DNA from: JADHLJ01 sp038118725
GTDB taxonomy: Bacteria; Pseudomonadota; Alphaproteobacteria; Thalassobaculales; Thalassobaculaceae
DNA length: 48,678 nucleotides
Direction: 5' to 3'
Assembly (NCBI GenBank): GCA_038118725.1
Contig: JAYOIK010000033.1
Span: 1 to 48,678, forward strand
This document shows positions 8,637 through 17,883 of the stretch, one piece after another (position 1 is the first letter of the stretch; the number at the start of each line of letters is the position of its first letter). The notes under the pieces were generated by a model, which saw only the letters and a list, made by a program, of their open reading frames with translations, did not search any database and was not told the DNA's origin. A program made the translations under genes and the position numbers.

Positions 8637-10136
8637 TCATGATAGTGCCGCCGCCCGGCGCGCGCTGGCGGCCATGGCGGCGAGATGGTCGGGAATATCC
8701 TCGGCGATCAAGCCCTCGCCGATCGCTTGCGCCGCCGCGCCGTTCAGCCAGACCGCCGCCGCCGCCGCCCCGAAGCCGGACATGCCCTGGGCCAGCAAGC
8801 CGAGCACCGTTCCCGCGAGCACGTCGCCAGTGCCCCCCGTCGCCAGCCAGGGCGGGGCGTTGGTGTTGATCAGCGCGGTTCCGTCCGGCGCCGCGATCAC
8901 CGTGTCGGCGCCCTTCAGCACCACCACCGCTTTGCTCCGCCGCGCCGCGATCCGCGTCCGTTCCAGCTTGCCGAGACCCGCGAGATCGGGAAACAGGCGC
9001 GCGAATTCGCCGTCATGCGGCGTCATCACCAAGATCCCGGCCCGTCGATCCGCTAAGGCCTCGGCCTCTCCGGCGAACAGGGTCAAGGCATCGGCGTCGA
9101 GAACCACCGCCCGGTCCGTGTCCAACGCCGCCTCGGCGAAACCGCGGGTTCGCGGCTCCAGACCGTTGCCCGGGCCGACCAGAACCGCGTTCCGCCTGGG
9201 ATCGGCGAGCACCGCCGCGCATTCATCGCGCGTATCGCAATCGTCGACCAGAAATCCCGGCGCGGCGGCGCGAAACAGCGGACCCGCCGCGGCCGGCGGA
9301 GCGATTGTCAGCAATCCCGCGCCGATCCGCCGCGCCGCCATCCCCGCCAACCGCGCTGCGCCGGTCATCACGCCACCCGCCGCGATAACCGCGTGGCCGC
9401 GTCGGTACTTGTGATCACTCAACCCGGGCCGGGCCAGTTCGCGTGCCCACGAGGCCGGCCCGTTTCGGCCTTGATCCGGCGCGATCTCGTCAAGCACCAA
9501 GTCCTCGATGCCGATATTGATGACCCGCAACACGCCGGCCAGCGCGCGGCCCGGCAACAGCAGGTGACCGGGCTTGGCACGAAAAAAAGTCACCGTCATA
9601 TCCGCCGGCGCGGCATCGCCCAGAACCCGACCGGTATCGCCCTCGACGCCGCTTGGAACGTCGATGGCCACGATCTTGAGAGCGCCTGCCCGCGAGCGAT
9701 CTCTCGCGGCGCGGATCACCGTCAATGCATCCCCGACGAGATCCCGGTTCAAGCCCGCGCCGAACAGCGCGTCGACCATCAGACCCGCGCCATCCAAGAG
9801 CCCGGAGGATATCGGCTCCACCGCGCCCCGCCACGCCGCCGCCGCCAGCGCCGCGTCGCCGGTCAACCGATCACGGCTGCCCAGCAATCCGACACGCACG
9901 GGCCAGCCGGCCTCGCTCAGGGCCCGCGCGACGACGAATCCATCACCGCCATTCATCCCCGGCCCGCACAGAACCGCGACGGGCCTCGGGACATAACGGC
10001 GCTGGATGCATCGCGCGGCCCCAAGCCCCGCCGCCTCCATCAGGGTGATACTAGGTGTGCCCGCGGCGATTGTGAGTTGGTCGGCGCGCGCCATCTCGGC
10101 CACGGCAAGGAGAGCGTCTTCCGCGGGAATCTTCAT
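8637..10136 (-). CDS. nnr: Bifunctional ADP-dependent NAD(P)H-hydrate dehydratase / NAD(P)H-hydrate epimerase
   Basis: Repairs hydrated NADH/NADPH: the epimerase interconverts the R and S hydrates and the dehydratase regenerates NAD(P)H. The protein is 499 residues. The N-terminal YjeF_N domain shows AEMARADQL, the nucleotide-binding CGPGMNGGDGFVVAR and FGAGLNRDL. The C-terminal ribokinase-like domain shows VGPGNGLE and ends with GGTGDVLAG, which carries the catalytic Asp. The ATG at 10136 is chosen because GGAGG lies about 7 nt upstream; the frame stays open further upstream, but that sequence is not family-like. It is upstream of malonyl-CoA decarboxylase on the same strand. The 270 bp between it and the divergent DUF423 gene show no other feature. 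Confidence 0.95.
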   Translation of the reverse strand: MKIPAEDALLAVAEMARADQLTIAAGTPSITLMEAAGLGAARCIQRRYVPRPVAVLCGPGMNGGDGFVVARALSEAGWPVRVGLLGSRDRLTGDAALAAAAWRGAVEPISSGLLDGAGLMVDALFGAGLNRDLVGDALTVIRAARDRSRAGALKIVAIDVPSGVEGDTGRVLGDAAPADMTVTFFRAKPGHLLLPGRALAGVLRVINIGIEDLVLDEIAPDQGRNGPASWARELARPGLSDHKYRRGHAVIAAGGVMTGAARLAGMAARRIGAGLLTIAPPAAAGPLFRAAAPGFLVDDCDTRDECAAVLADPRRNAVLVGPGNGLEPRTRGFAEAALDTDRAVVLDADALTLFAGEAEALADRRAGILVMTPHDGEFARLFPDLAGLGKLERTRIAARRSKAVVVLKGADTVIAAPDGTALINTNAPPWLATGGTGDVLAGTVLGLLAQGMSGFGAAAAAVWLNGAAAQAIGEGLIAEDIPDHLAAMAASARRAAALS

Positions 10137-10407
10137 CACTGCCTCCGGGACCCGAGCCGGGCCAAGGTCTGGTTCAAGCGCGACGTCACCGCGCGATGCC
10201 TCGATAATAGCCCAACGCGGATGGATTTCCGTTCGGTGAGTTACCGCCGCCGGTCCGCTCGACATGGAGCTGGCGAACACGTGGAATATGCCGCTCCCGG
10301 CGTGTAGACTCTCGCCGCAGGAGACCTGGGAGCCTCGAACTCGGGCCATGGCATCTCGAATATAGCGAATGCATGACTTTAAAAACGGTCTATATCCTAC
10401 TGTTATC

Positions 10408-10791
10408 ATGAAATATATATGGATCATACTTGGCGTGTTCGGCGCATCGGCGATTGCCCTGGCGGCAATCGGCGCGCATGCCTACGCGGCCCCCGAGGGA
10501 TTTGATCGTGGAGCCTTCGAGATCGCGATACGCTATCACCTCGCTCATGTTGTCGCCGGGGCCGTCGCACTGGTGCTCGCGCGCGGCGGCGATCGCATCG
10601 CGCTGGCGACGGCCTGGATCTTCTTGATCGCCATCATGCTGTTCTCGGGGTCGATTTATTTGAAGCAACTTGCCGCCGTGCATATCCCGACCGCGCCCCT
10701 CGGCGGTGTCGGTTTCATGGTCGGCTGGCTCTTGTTGGGGTTTAGCGGATGGCGATCGGCGTATTCCGGAAGGAAGGATAAGGCGGATTAA
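10408..10791 (+). CDS. DUF423 family small membrane protein (YgdD-like)
   Basis: A 127-residue inner-membrane protein with about four hydrophobic segments. It opens with MKYIWIILGVFGAS, followed by the family-typical AIALAAIGAHAY and FEIAIRYHLAHVVA. The ATG at 10408 is preferred because the protein then starts directly with the first membrane segment; 13 more upstream in-frame residues are possible, and no clear ribosome-binding site decides it. Function is unknown. The TAA stop overlaps the stop of the convergent DUF2842 gene in one TTAA. Confidence 0.88.
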   Translation: MKYIWIILGVFGASAIALAAIGAHAYAAPEGFDRGAFEIAIRYHLAHVVAGAVALVLARGGDRIALATAWIFLIAIMLFSGSIYLKQLAAVHIPTAPLGGVGFMVGWLLLGFSGWRSAYSGRKDKAD

Positions 10792-11003
10792 CGGCGCCCC
10801 TCTTCCGGCGGCTCGGGATCCTGGCGCGCCCAGCCCATGATCCAAAGCACCATGGGGAGCCAGACGATACCCGCGACGCAATAGTAGATCGCCACGAGCC
10901 AGAATATGTCCGGCAACAAATCCGCCAAAAGCGACGCGAGCGCGACGTAGATGGCGAGGAACACGAGAATCGCGATGGCGGCGAGAGGGGTTCTCCATCT
11001 CAT
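10788..11003 (-). CDS. Small membrane protein, DUF2842-like
   Basis: A 71-residue protein with two hydrophobic segments (about 7-30 and 34-57). A charged C-terminus, ARQDPEPPEEGRR, follows, and the second segment contains the family-like VAGIVWLPMVLWIMGW. GGAG lies about 10 nt before the ATG. The DUF2842 assignment is from memory of the alphaproteobacterial family; function is unknown. Its TAA shares TTAA with the stop of the convergent DUF423 gene. Confidence 0.75.
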   Translation of the reverse strand: MRWRTPLAAIAILVFLAIYVALASLLADLLPDIFWLVAIYYCVAGIVWLPMVLWIMGWARQDPEPPEEGRR

Positions 11004-11051
11004 GGGAAAAACTCCGGCGGCCTCTAGGCGTTCCGCTATATCGGGGGAAAG

Positions 11052-11129
11052 TGGGGCGAGTGAGGGGACTTGAACCCCCGACTTCCAGAATCACAATCTG
11101 GCGCTCTAACCACCTGAGCTACACCCGCC
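11052..11129 (-). tRNA. tRNA-His (anticodon GUG)
   Basis: Acceptor GCGGGTG (11128-11122) pairs with CACTCGC with one G-U. The extra G at 11129 (G-1) opposite C73 is diagnostic of tRNA-His. The anticodon stem CCAGA/TCTGG encloses loop TTGTGAT, giving anticodon GTG. CCA is encoded at 11054-11052. Confidence 0.96.
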
Positions 11130-11168
11130 ACCGAAGGCCGCACTAGGTACTTTACCGTTTCGGCTCCG

Positions 11169-12329
11169 TCAACCGAAATGGGCGGCCAGCTTTGCCGCCG
11201 CCTCGTCAAGGATCCTGTCCTGCTTGGCGAAACAGAACCGAATGAAGGTTTCCGGGCCGCCTTCCTGGTAAAACGCGCTGACCGGAACGGCGGTCACCCC
11301 GGCCTCCGTGGTGATGTGCCGGCAGAAATCCACGTCCAAGCCGTCGAATCCGGTGCCGGCGATATCCACGAATAGGAAGTAAGTGCCCTGGCAGGGCGCC
11401 GGAGCAAAGCCCGGGATCTTATCCAGGGCCTCGCTCAGCCGGTCGCGCTTGGCCCGCATCGACTCGTTCAAGCCGTTGAAATAAGCGTCGTCCTGGCCCA
11501 GCCCGAAAGCCACGGCGCGTTGGAGATTTGGCGCGGTGGTGAAGACCAGGAACTGGTGCGCCTTGGAAACCGCGCGCATCAACGCCTCCGGCCCGGTCAG
11601 ATAGCCGACTTTCCAGCCGGTCAGCGAGAATGTCTTGCCGGCCGAGCCTATCCTGATCGTGCGCTCCCGCATCCCAGGCAAGGTCATCATCGGGATGTGC
11701 TCCCGCCCGTCGAAGGCCATGTGCTCGTAGACCTCGTCGCAGATCGCGATTGCGTCGAACTCCTTGACCAGTGCCGCGATCGCCTCGAGTTCGGTCCTCG
11801 TATAGACCTTGGAGGCTGGGTTTTGCGGCGTGTTGATCAGCAAAAGCTTGGTCTTTTCCGAGAACGCCTCGCGCAGGGCGTTCAGATCGAGCGACCAGTC
11901 CGGCGGTCGGATCGTCACCAGCTTGGGGATGCCCCCGGCGCGCCGGATAATCGGCAGATAGCAGTCATAAAGCGGCTCGATCACGATCACTTCGTCGCCC
12001 GGCTCGATCAGCCCGAAGAAGCACGCCGCCAGCCCTTCGGTCGCGCCTGTGGAGACCATGGTCTCGGTCTGCCAGTCGATATCCAGATCGTAGAATCGCT
12101 TGCCATGCGCCGCGACCGCCTGGCGCAATTCCGGCACGCCCAGCATCGGCGGGTACTGGTTCGGCGGGTCGTAGAGAAACCCCGCCGCCTGTTCCAAAAC
12201 TGGATCGGGGCCCCTGTCGTCCGGGAACCCTTGGCCCAGATTGATCGATCCGGTCTCGATGGCCAGTCGGGACATGACCTCGAAAACCGTTGTCCCATAA
12301 GACCCAAGGACTGAGTTCGCCGCTTTCAT
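11169..12329 (-). CDS. PLP-dependent aminotransferase, class I/II
   Basis: A 386-residue fold-type I enzyme of the kynurenine/methionine/succinyl-DAP aminotransferase group. Motifs: INLGQGFPD near the N-terminus, NTPQNPASK, CDEVYEHM, and the PLP lysine K232 in SAGKTFSLTGWK. GGAGAGG lies about 4 nt before the ATG. Substrate cannot be read from sequence; the LGQGFPD opening resembles kynurenine-oxoglutarate and methionine aminotransferases (YbdL-like). It is divergent from the NUDIX gene and shares a short intergenic region with a palindrome. Confidence 0.92.
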   Translation of the reverse strand: MKAANSVLGSYGTTVFEVMSRLAIETGSINLGQGFPDDRGPDPVLEQAAGFLYDPPNQYPPMLGVPELRQAVAAHGKRFYDLDIDWQTETMVSTGATEGLAACFFGLIEPGDEVIVIEPLYDCYLPIIRRAGGIPKLVTIRPPDWSLDLNALREAFSEKTKLLLINTPQNPASKVYTRTELEAIAALVKEFDAIAICDEVYEHMAFDGREHIPMMTLPGMRERTIRIGSAGKTFSLTGWKVGYLTGPEALMRAVSKAHQFLVFTTAPNLQRAVAFGLGQDDAYFNGLNESMRAKRDRLSEALDKIPGFAPAPCQGTYFLFVDIAGTGFDGLDVDFCRHITTEAGVTAVPVSAFYQEGGPETFIRFCFAKQDRILDEAAAKLAAHFG

Positions 12330-12345
12330 TCGCCTCTCCGGATAA

Positions 12346-12367
12346 GTTGACTATCGATTAGTTCAAC
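12346..12367. promoter_or_regulatory. Imperfect palindrome between divergent aminotransferase and NUDIX genes
   Basis: GTTGACTA-TCGAT-TAGTTCAAC: the arms GTTGA(A)CTA and TAGTTCAAC pair with one unpaired base. The position, just upstream of the aminotransferase ribosome-binding site and ahead of the NUDIX gene, suits an operator. No regulator is identified. Confidence 0.3.
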
Positions 12368-12479
12368 CCGCCCGTTGGCTCAAGCGCGCAATAGCGGGAC
12401 GACGTTCATCACCGACCGATCGCGTGCCGAAATGAGACGAATCTGTAATCAATTGGCAATGTTAATGTCACTCGCTGAA

Positions 12480-13037
12480 ATGCTTCCGTCGACGGTCATC
12501 ATCGCGCATAACGAACAATACGACATTCAATCGAATCTCGCCGACCGACTCACCCGATTCCAGCGCGAGGCATACAACACCGTGTTTCGACATTCGAAAT
12601 CCCTCACCCAAGTGGCGGCGTTTCCCTACGTCATCCATGGAACCAGCGTGGAGGTTCTCTTGGTGACCTCAAGGCGACACGGGCGCTGGTTGCTTCCTCG
12701 TGGCTGGCCGATCGAGGGCATGTCATATGGCATGGCGGCTTCCAAGGAAGCGAGCGAGGAAGCCGGCGTGGTCGGAGAGATGGGCCATAAAGCGCTCGGC
12801 GACTACCACTATGACAAACGCACGGGAAACGGTTACCGGGTCCCATGCAGGGTCTTCGTCTATCCACTTTTGGTAACCCAGCAACAACTCGATTGGCCGG
12901 AAAAAGACCAGCGGGAACAAATCTGGTGCAATCTTTCCGACGCCATTGCAATGGTTCGCCAGGACAGCCTCGCCAAGTTCCTGAGCAGCTTGCGAAACGT
13001 GCCTGATCTGCGGACGCACCTCGCCGCGTACCACTAA
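12480..13037 (+). CDS. NUDIX hydrolase (diphosphoinositol-polyphosphate/ApnA-type)
   Basis: A protein of about 185 residues with a NUDIX box in the region LPRGWPIEGM...EASEEAGV. The REUXEEXGU core appears as KEASEEAGV, with Lys for the usual Arg, and Met replaces the first box Glu. The LPRGWP lead-in is typical of an alphaproteobacterial subfamily related to diphosphoinositol-polyphosphate and diadenosine-polyphosphate hydrolases. The start is uncertain: in-frame ATGs exist at 12375, 12432, 12465 and 12480, none with a clear ribosome-binding site; the last leaves room for the divergent promoter. It ends 18 bp before the PiT phosphate permease, suggesting one operon linked to phosphate. Substrate is inference. 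Confidence 0.85.
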   Translation: MLPSTVIIAHNEQYDIQSNLADRLTRFQREAYNTVFRHSKSLTQVAAFPYVIHGTSVEVLLVTSRRHGRWLLPRGWPIEGMSYGMAASKEASEEAGVVGEMGHKALGDYHYDKRTGNGYRVPCRVFVYPLLVTQQQLDWPEKDQREQIWCNLSDAIAMVRQDSLAKFLSSLRNVPDLRTHLAAYH

Positions 13038-13055
13038 TCGACCGATGGGAAAATA

Positions 13056-14534
13056 TTGATGGCTCCGTCCAAACCGACTCTCGACAAGGATCTTTCGAAA
13101 CTCATCCATGTCGAGGCCGCGACCCGGTCACTGGCGAGCAACTTCGTAACCCATGGGCTCGCGATCCTGTTCCTCGGCGCGGCGGGTGTCCTGGCCGGGA
13201 TCTACGCGGGCATCGACGCGAACACCGCGCTGATCGTCTTCGCCGCGATCCTGGGCGGCTACATGGCGCTCAATATCGGCGCCAACGACGTTGCGAACAA
13301 TGTCGGCCCGGCGGTCGGCTCGCGCGCGATGACCCTGATGACGGCTCTGATCATCGCCGCGATCTTCGAGAGCGCGGGCGCGCTCATCGCCGGGGGAGAC
13401 GTGGTCTCGACGATTTCCAAGGGTATCATCGACCCGGCCCAGGTTCCCAATAGCGACGTCTTCATCATGGCGATGATGGCGGCGCTGATCTCGGCGGCGC
13501 TTTGGGTCAATATCGCGACGATGATCGGCGCGCCGGTTTCCACCACCCACGCGGTCGTCGGCGGCGTCATGGGTGGCGGTATCGCGGCGGTCGGCTTCGG
13601 CCTGGTCAACTGGGCCACCATGAGCAAGATCGCGGCGAGTTGGGTGATCTCGCCTCTGCTGGGCGGTGTGATCGCGGCGCTGTTCCTGTTCTTCATCAAG
13701 GCGAACATCATCTATCGCGAGGACAAGATCGCCGCGGCCCGGCGGTGGATCCCGCTACTGATCGCCATCATGGCCGGCGCCTTCGCCAGCTATCTCGCGA
13801 TCAAGGGCTTGAAGCGCGTCTGGAAAGCCGACGCGATGGCCGTGGCGATGATCGGCTCCGCCGTGTTCGTCGCCACCTGGGCGCTGATGCACCCACTCAT
13901 CAGGCGACAATCCGAAGGCATGGAGAACCGCAACCGCTCGCTCCGCGAACTTTTCCGCCTGCCGCTCATCTGTTCCGCCGCCCTACTCTCCTTCGCGCAC
14001 GGCGCCAACGACGTGGCCAATGCGATCGGACCGCTCGCCGCGATCCTGCACAGCGCGGAGCATGGCGATATCGCCTCAAAGGCGGCGGTCCCGGCCTGGA
14101 TCATGGTGATCGGCGCCTTCGGCATCAGTCTCGGCTTGTTCCTCTACGGCCCCAAGCTCGTGCGCATGGTCGGCGACAAGATCACCAAGATGAACCCGAT
14201 GCGGGCCTATTGCGTCGCCCTCTCGGCGGCGATCACGGTGATTATCGCCTCCTGGCTGGGCCTGCCGGTCAGTTCCACCCATATCGCGGTCGGCGCGGTG
14301 TTCGGCGTCGGTTTCTTTCGCGAGTACTACACTTCCCGCAGTTTGCGGCGTATCGGCATGGTCAACCGGTCCGGCGATCTTTATCCCGCCCGTAAGGGGC
14401 CGGAGGAAATCCGGCAACGCAAACTGGTACGCCGATCGCACTTCCTGACCATCGTCGCGGCATGGGTGATCACGGTTCCGGCCGCGGCCATCATCTCGGC
14501 GATCATCTTCCATGCGTTAACCATGCTGCGGTAA
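13056..14534 (+). CDS. PiT family inorganic phosphate permease
   Basis: A 492-residue low-affinity cation-coupled phosphate transporter with about 11-12 membrane segments. It carries the two inverted family repeats, each with the signature GANDVAN: GANDVANNVGPAVGSR near residue 74 and AHGANDVANAIGPLAA near 315. Each is followed by a Pro-Val-Ser-Thr-Thr/Ser-His motif. About 35 cytoplasmic residues precede the first membrane segment. GGGAA lies upstream of the ATG. The usual DUF47/PhoU-like partner is absent; a NUDIX hydrolase precedes it by 18 bp instead. Phosphate is the expected substrate, but some PiT relatives carry sulfate. Confidence 0.93.
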   Translation: MMAPSKPTLDKDLSKLIHVEAATRSLASNFVTHGLAILFLGAAGVLAGIYAGIDANTALIVFAAILGGYMALNIGANDVANNVGPAVGSRAMTLMTALIIAAIFESAGALIAGGDVVSTISKGIIDPAQVPNSDVFIMAMMAALISAALWVNIATMIGAPVSTTHAVVGGVMGGGIAAVGFGLVNWATMSKIAASWVISPLLGGVIAALFLFFIKANIIYREDKIAAARRWIPLLIAIMAGAFASYLAIKGLKRVWKADAMAVAMIGSAVFVATWALMHPLIRRQSEGMENRNRSLRELFRLPLICSAALLSFAHGANDVANAIGPLAAILHSAEHGDIASKAAVPAWIMVIGAFGISLGLFLYGPKLVRMVGDKITKMNPMRAYCVALSAAITVIIASWLGLPVSSTHIAVGAVFGVGFFREYYTSRSLRRIGMVNRSGDLYPARKGPEEIRQRKLVRRSHFLTIVAAWVITVPAAAIISAIIFHALTMLR

Positions 14535-14631
14535 GGCCCACGCGGCATTCCGGCTCTTCCGATCCCGCGGGTTAGGCCATATGGTGCCGCGATCCGCCAT
14601 CCGTCATTCACCGCACCCTGGGGACAGAACG

Positions 14632-15798
14632 ATGTCAACGCTCGCCGACCGGATGAACCATCTGGGCACCGAAACCGCTTTCGAGGTCCTGGCCCGGGCC
14701 AATCAACTCGCCGCTCAGGGCCGCGACATCATCAATCTCGGGATCGGACAGCCGGACTTCAAAACCCCTGATCATATCGTCGAGGCGGCGGTACAGGCGC
14801 TGAAGGACGGGCATCACGGCTACACGCCCGCCAACGGCATTCCACAGCTTCGCGAGGCCGTCGCGGCGGATCTGCATCGCCGTCTCGGCGCCGAGGTCGA
14901 TCCGGGGCAGGTCCTGATCGTGCCCGGCGGCAAGGTGACCATGTTCCTGGCGATGATGCTGTACGGAGAGCCCGGCACGGAAATCCTTTATCCCAATCCA
15001 GGTTTTCCGATCTACGAGTCGGCGATCCGGTTCTCCGGCGCCGCGGCCGTGCCGATCCCGTTGCTCGAGGAGAACGGCTTCGCCTTCTCCGCCGAGGACG
15101 TGCTCTCCCGGATCAACGAGCGGACCCGGCTGATCATCCTGAACAGCCCCGCCAACCCGACCGGCGGCGCGGTCCCCAAGGCGGAGTTCGACACCCTCGT
15201 CGCCGGGCTCGCGAAATGGCCGAACGTCACGGTGATGAGCGACGAGATCTATGGCCAGATGCTCTATGACGGACGCGAGCATGTCAGCCTGCTGAACTAT
15301 CCGGAATTGCGCGACCGGCTGATCCTGCTGGACGGCTGGTCCAAGACCTACGCGATGACGGGATGGCGCCTTGGCTACAGTGTCTGGCCGAAGGACGTGG
15401 TCGGACATGCCGAAAAGCTTTGCGTGAACGTGCATTCCTGCGTCAACGCCTCGGCCCAGTTCGCCGGCATCGCGGCGCTTGAGGGTCCCCAGGACGAGCC
15501 CGCCGCCATGGTCAAGGCCTTCGACGAGCGCCGCCGCGTGATCGTCTCGGAGCTCAACCAGATCGCCGGTATCTCCTGCATCGAACCGGGCGGCGCCTTC
15601 TACGCCTTTCCCAACATCACCGGGACGGGCATGACATCGGACACCCTGCAGAAGAAGCTGCTCGAGGAAGCCGGTGTCGCGGTCATCTCCGGCACCAGTT
15701 TCGGCTCTTATGGCGAGGGCTATCTCAGGTTCTCCTACGCGAATTCGACGGAGAACATTCGCCTGGCGCTTTCCCGCATCCGCGATTGCCTTGCCTAG
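14632..15798 (+). CDS. PLP-dependent aminotransferase, class I/II
   Basis: A 388-residue fold-type I aminotransferase of the AspB-like group. Motifs: INLGIGQPDF, NSPANPTGG, SDEIYGQM and PLP lysine K238 in GWSKTYAMTGWRLGY. The ATG at 14632 is chosen because the protein then starts MSTLADRM and runs straight into the conserved fold; an upstream in-frame ATG at 14581 would add an unlike leader. It is not a close duplicate of the aminotransferase at 11.2-12.3 kb. Substrate is uncertain (aspartate, aromatic or branched amino acids). A promoter region follows before glnB. Confidence 0.92.
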   Translation: MSTLADRMNHLGTETAFEVLARANQLAAQGRDIINLGIGQPDFKTPDHIVEAAVQALKDGHHGYTPANGIPQLREAVAADLHRRLGAEVDPGQVLIVPGGKVTMFLAMMLYGEPGTEILYPNPGFPIYESAIRFSGAAAVPIPLLEENGFAFSAEDVLSRINERTRLIILNSPANPTGGAVPKAEFDTLVAGLAKWPNVTVMSDEIYGQMLYDGREHVSLLNYPELRDRLILLDGWSKTYAMTGWRLGYSVWPKDVVGHAEKLCVNVHSCVNASAQFAGIAALEGPQDEPAAMVKAFDERRRVIVSELNQIAGISCIEPGGAFYAFPNITGTGMTSDTLQKKLLEEAGVAVISGTSFGSYGEGYLRFSYANSTENIRLALSRIRDCLA

Positions 15799-15922
15799 GG
15801 AATGAACAGAATCTATGGTTAATTTTTGGGCAAACGCCTAAAATCCAGGCGGCGAGCCTGGAACTTTCTCGATACGATTCTGTAATCCATTGTTTTCCCT
15901 GCCTTTTAATCAGCGCACGGTT

Positions 15923-15938
15923 TGGCACGGCGCATGCT
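15923..15938 (+). promoter_or_regulatory. Sigma-54 (RpoN) promoter of glnB-glnA
   Basis: TGGCACGGCGCATGCT matches the -24/-12 consensus TGGCAC-N5-TTGC with correct GG-to-GC spacing; only the first T of TTGC is changed to A. It lies about 52 bp before the glnB ATG. Control of glnBA by NtrC and RpoN under nitrogen limitation is known in alphaproteobacteria. No clear NtrC site was recognised upstream. Confidence 0.75.
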
Positions 15939-15989
15939 ATTCATGCGCGTCCCCCCGGGGGACGCCAACATCCTGGGATTGGCGAGCAC

Positions 15990-16328
<339 letters not shown>

Positions 16329-16358
16329 CCCGAAGCATCAACCGATCGGCCCGAAAAC

Positions 16359-16370
16359 ACCGGCGCCGGT
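16359..16370. other. GC palindrome between glnB and glnA
   Basis: ACCGGCGCCGGT is a perfect 12-bp palindrome flanked by AAAAC and TTTTC, in the 89-bp glnB-glnA gap. It could form a short hairpin that attenuates or stabilises the bicistronic message. It has no loop of its own, so this is weak. Confidence 0.3.
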
Positions 16371-16417
16371 TTTCAAACAAGCAACCAAATCAACTTACTC
16401 TGTCAGGAAGGAAGACC

Positions 16418-17827
16418 ATGTCCGACGCCAGCACAATCATGGAGATGATCAAGGAGAACGACGTCCGCTTCGTTGACCTCCGCTTCACCGACCCGCGCGG
16501 CAAGATGCAGCATCTCACGCAAGCCATCAGCACGGTGGACGAGGACGCGCTGGCCGAGGGCTTTATGTTCGACGGCTCGTCCATCGCCGGTTGGAAAGCC
16601 ATCAACGAGTCCGACATGTGTCTGATGCCCGACCTGTCCCGCGCGACCATCGATCCGTTCTTCGCGCAGTCGACCCTGGTGCTGTTCTGCGACGTGCTGG
16701 AGCCGTCCACCGGCCAGCCCTATAACCGCGATCCCCGCTCGACCGCCAAGGCCGCCGTCAACTACATGGCCAGCCTGGGTATCGGCGACACCGTCTTCTT
16801 CGGCCCGGAAGCCGAGTTCTTCGTGTTCGACGACGTCAAGATGGACGTCAGCATGCACCGCGGCTACTACGAGCTCGACAGCACGGAAGGCCCGTACAAC
16901 TCGGCCCGTGACTACGAGGAAGGCAACATGGGTCACCGTCCGGGCGTCAAGGGCGGCTACTTCCCGGTTCCTCCGGTCGATTCCGAGCAGGACCTGCGCG
17001 GCGAGATGCTGGCGGTCATGGAGGAGATGGGCGTCGAGGTCGAAAAGCATCACCACGAGGTCGCTCCTTCCCAGCATGAGCTGGGCATGAAGTTCGGCAC
17101 CCTGATCAAGACCGCCGACGACCTGCAGATCTACAAATACGTGGTTCATCAGGTCGCCGCCTCCTACGGCAAGACCGCGACCTTCATGCCGAAGCCGATC
17201 GCCGGCGATAACGGCTCGGGCATGCATTGCCATCAGTCGATCTGGAAGGACGGCAATCCGATGTTCGCCGGCTCCGGCTATGCCGACCTTTCGGACATGT
17301 GCCTCTACTATATCGGCGGCATCATGAAGCACGCCCGGGCGCTGAACGCCTTCACCAACCCGTTGACCAACAGCTACAAGCGTCTGGTCCCGGGCTTCGA
17401 GGCACCGGTCCTGCTGGCCTATTCCTCGCGCAATCGCTCGGCCTCCTGCCGCATTCCGTACGTGAACAGCCCCAAGGGCAAGCGCGTCGAGGTTCGGTTC
17501 CCGGACGCCGGCGCCAATCCGTATCTCGCTTTCTCGGCGATGCTGATGGCCGGCCTTGACGGCATTCAGAACCGCATCCACCCGGGCGATCCGATGGACA
17601 AGGATCTTTACGATCTGCCGCCCGAGGAGTTGAAGGACATCCCGACGGTTTGCGGTTCGCTCCGCGAGGCGCTGGACAATCTCGACAAGGACCGCGCGTT
17701 CCTGACCGCCGGCGACGTGTTCGACGACGACCAGATCGACGCCTATATCGAGCTCAAGATGGAAGAGGTCCTCGCCTTCGAGATGACCCCGCATCCCATC
17801 GAGTTCCAGATGTACTACTCGGTCTGA
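16418..17827 (+). CDS. glnA: Glutamine synthetase, type I
   Basis: A 469-residue dodecameric enzyme that makes glutamine from glutamate, ammonia and ATP. It has the FDGSSIAGW signature near residue 50, the metal/glutamate motif GPEAEFFVFD, the ATP-site segment KPIAGDNGSGMHCHQS and NRSASCRIP. Y398 in KDLYDLPPEE is the adenylylation site, so activity is probably controlled by GlnE and P-II. AGGAAGGA lies just upstream of the ATG. It is co-transcribed with glnB and followed by a terminator. GlnA is the ammonia-assimilating output of the P-II circuit in the same operon. Confidence 0.98.
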   Translation: MSDASTIMEMIKENDVRFVDLRFTDPRGKMQHLTQAISTVDEDALAEGFMFDGSSIAGWKAINESDMCLMPDLSRATIDPFFAQSTLVLFCDVLEPSTGQPYNRDPRSTAKAAVNYMASLGIGDTVFFGPEAEFFVFDDVKMDVSMHRGYYELDSTEGPYNSARDYEEGNMGHRPGVKGGYFPVPPVDSEQDLRGEMLAVMEEMGVEVEKHHHEVAPSQHELGMKFGTLIKTADDLQIYKYVVHQVAASYGKTATFMPKPIAGDNGSGMHCHQSIWKDGNPMFAGSGYADLSDMCLYYIGGIMKHARALNAFTNPLTNSYKRLVPGFEAPVLLAYSSRNRSASCRIPYVNSPKGKRVEVRFPDAGANPYLAFSAMLMAGLDGIQNRIHPGDPMDKDLYDLPPEELKDIPTVCGSLREALDNLDKDRAFLTAGDVFDDDQIDAYIELKMEEVLAFEMTPHPIEFQMYYSV

Positions 17828-17854
17828 TCACCGACCAGTCGACGAAGTCGAGGC

Positions 17855-17883
17855 GGGCCGTCCCTGGTGGGGCGGCCCGTTTC
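17855..17883 (+). terminator. Terminator after glnA
   Basis: GGGCCGTCCC (17855-17864) and GGGGCGGCCC (17869-17878) pair around a TGGT loop with one G-U, then GTTTC. It lies 28 bp after the glnA stop. The T tract is short. Confidence 0.7.
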
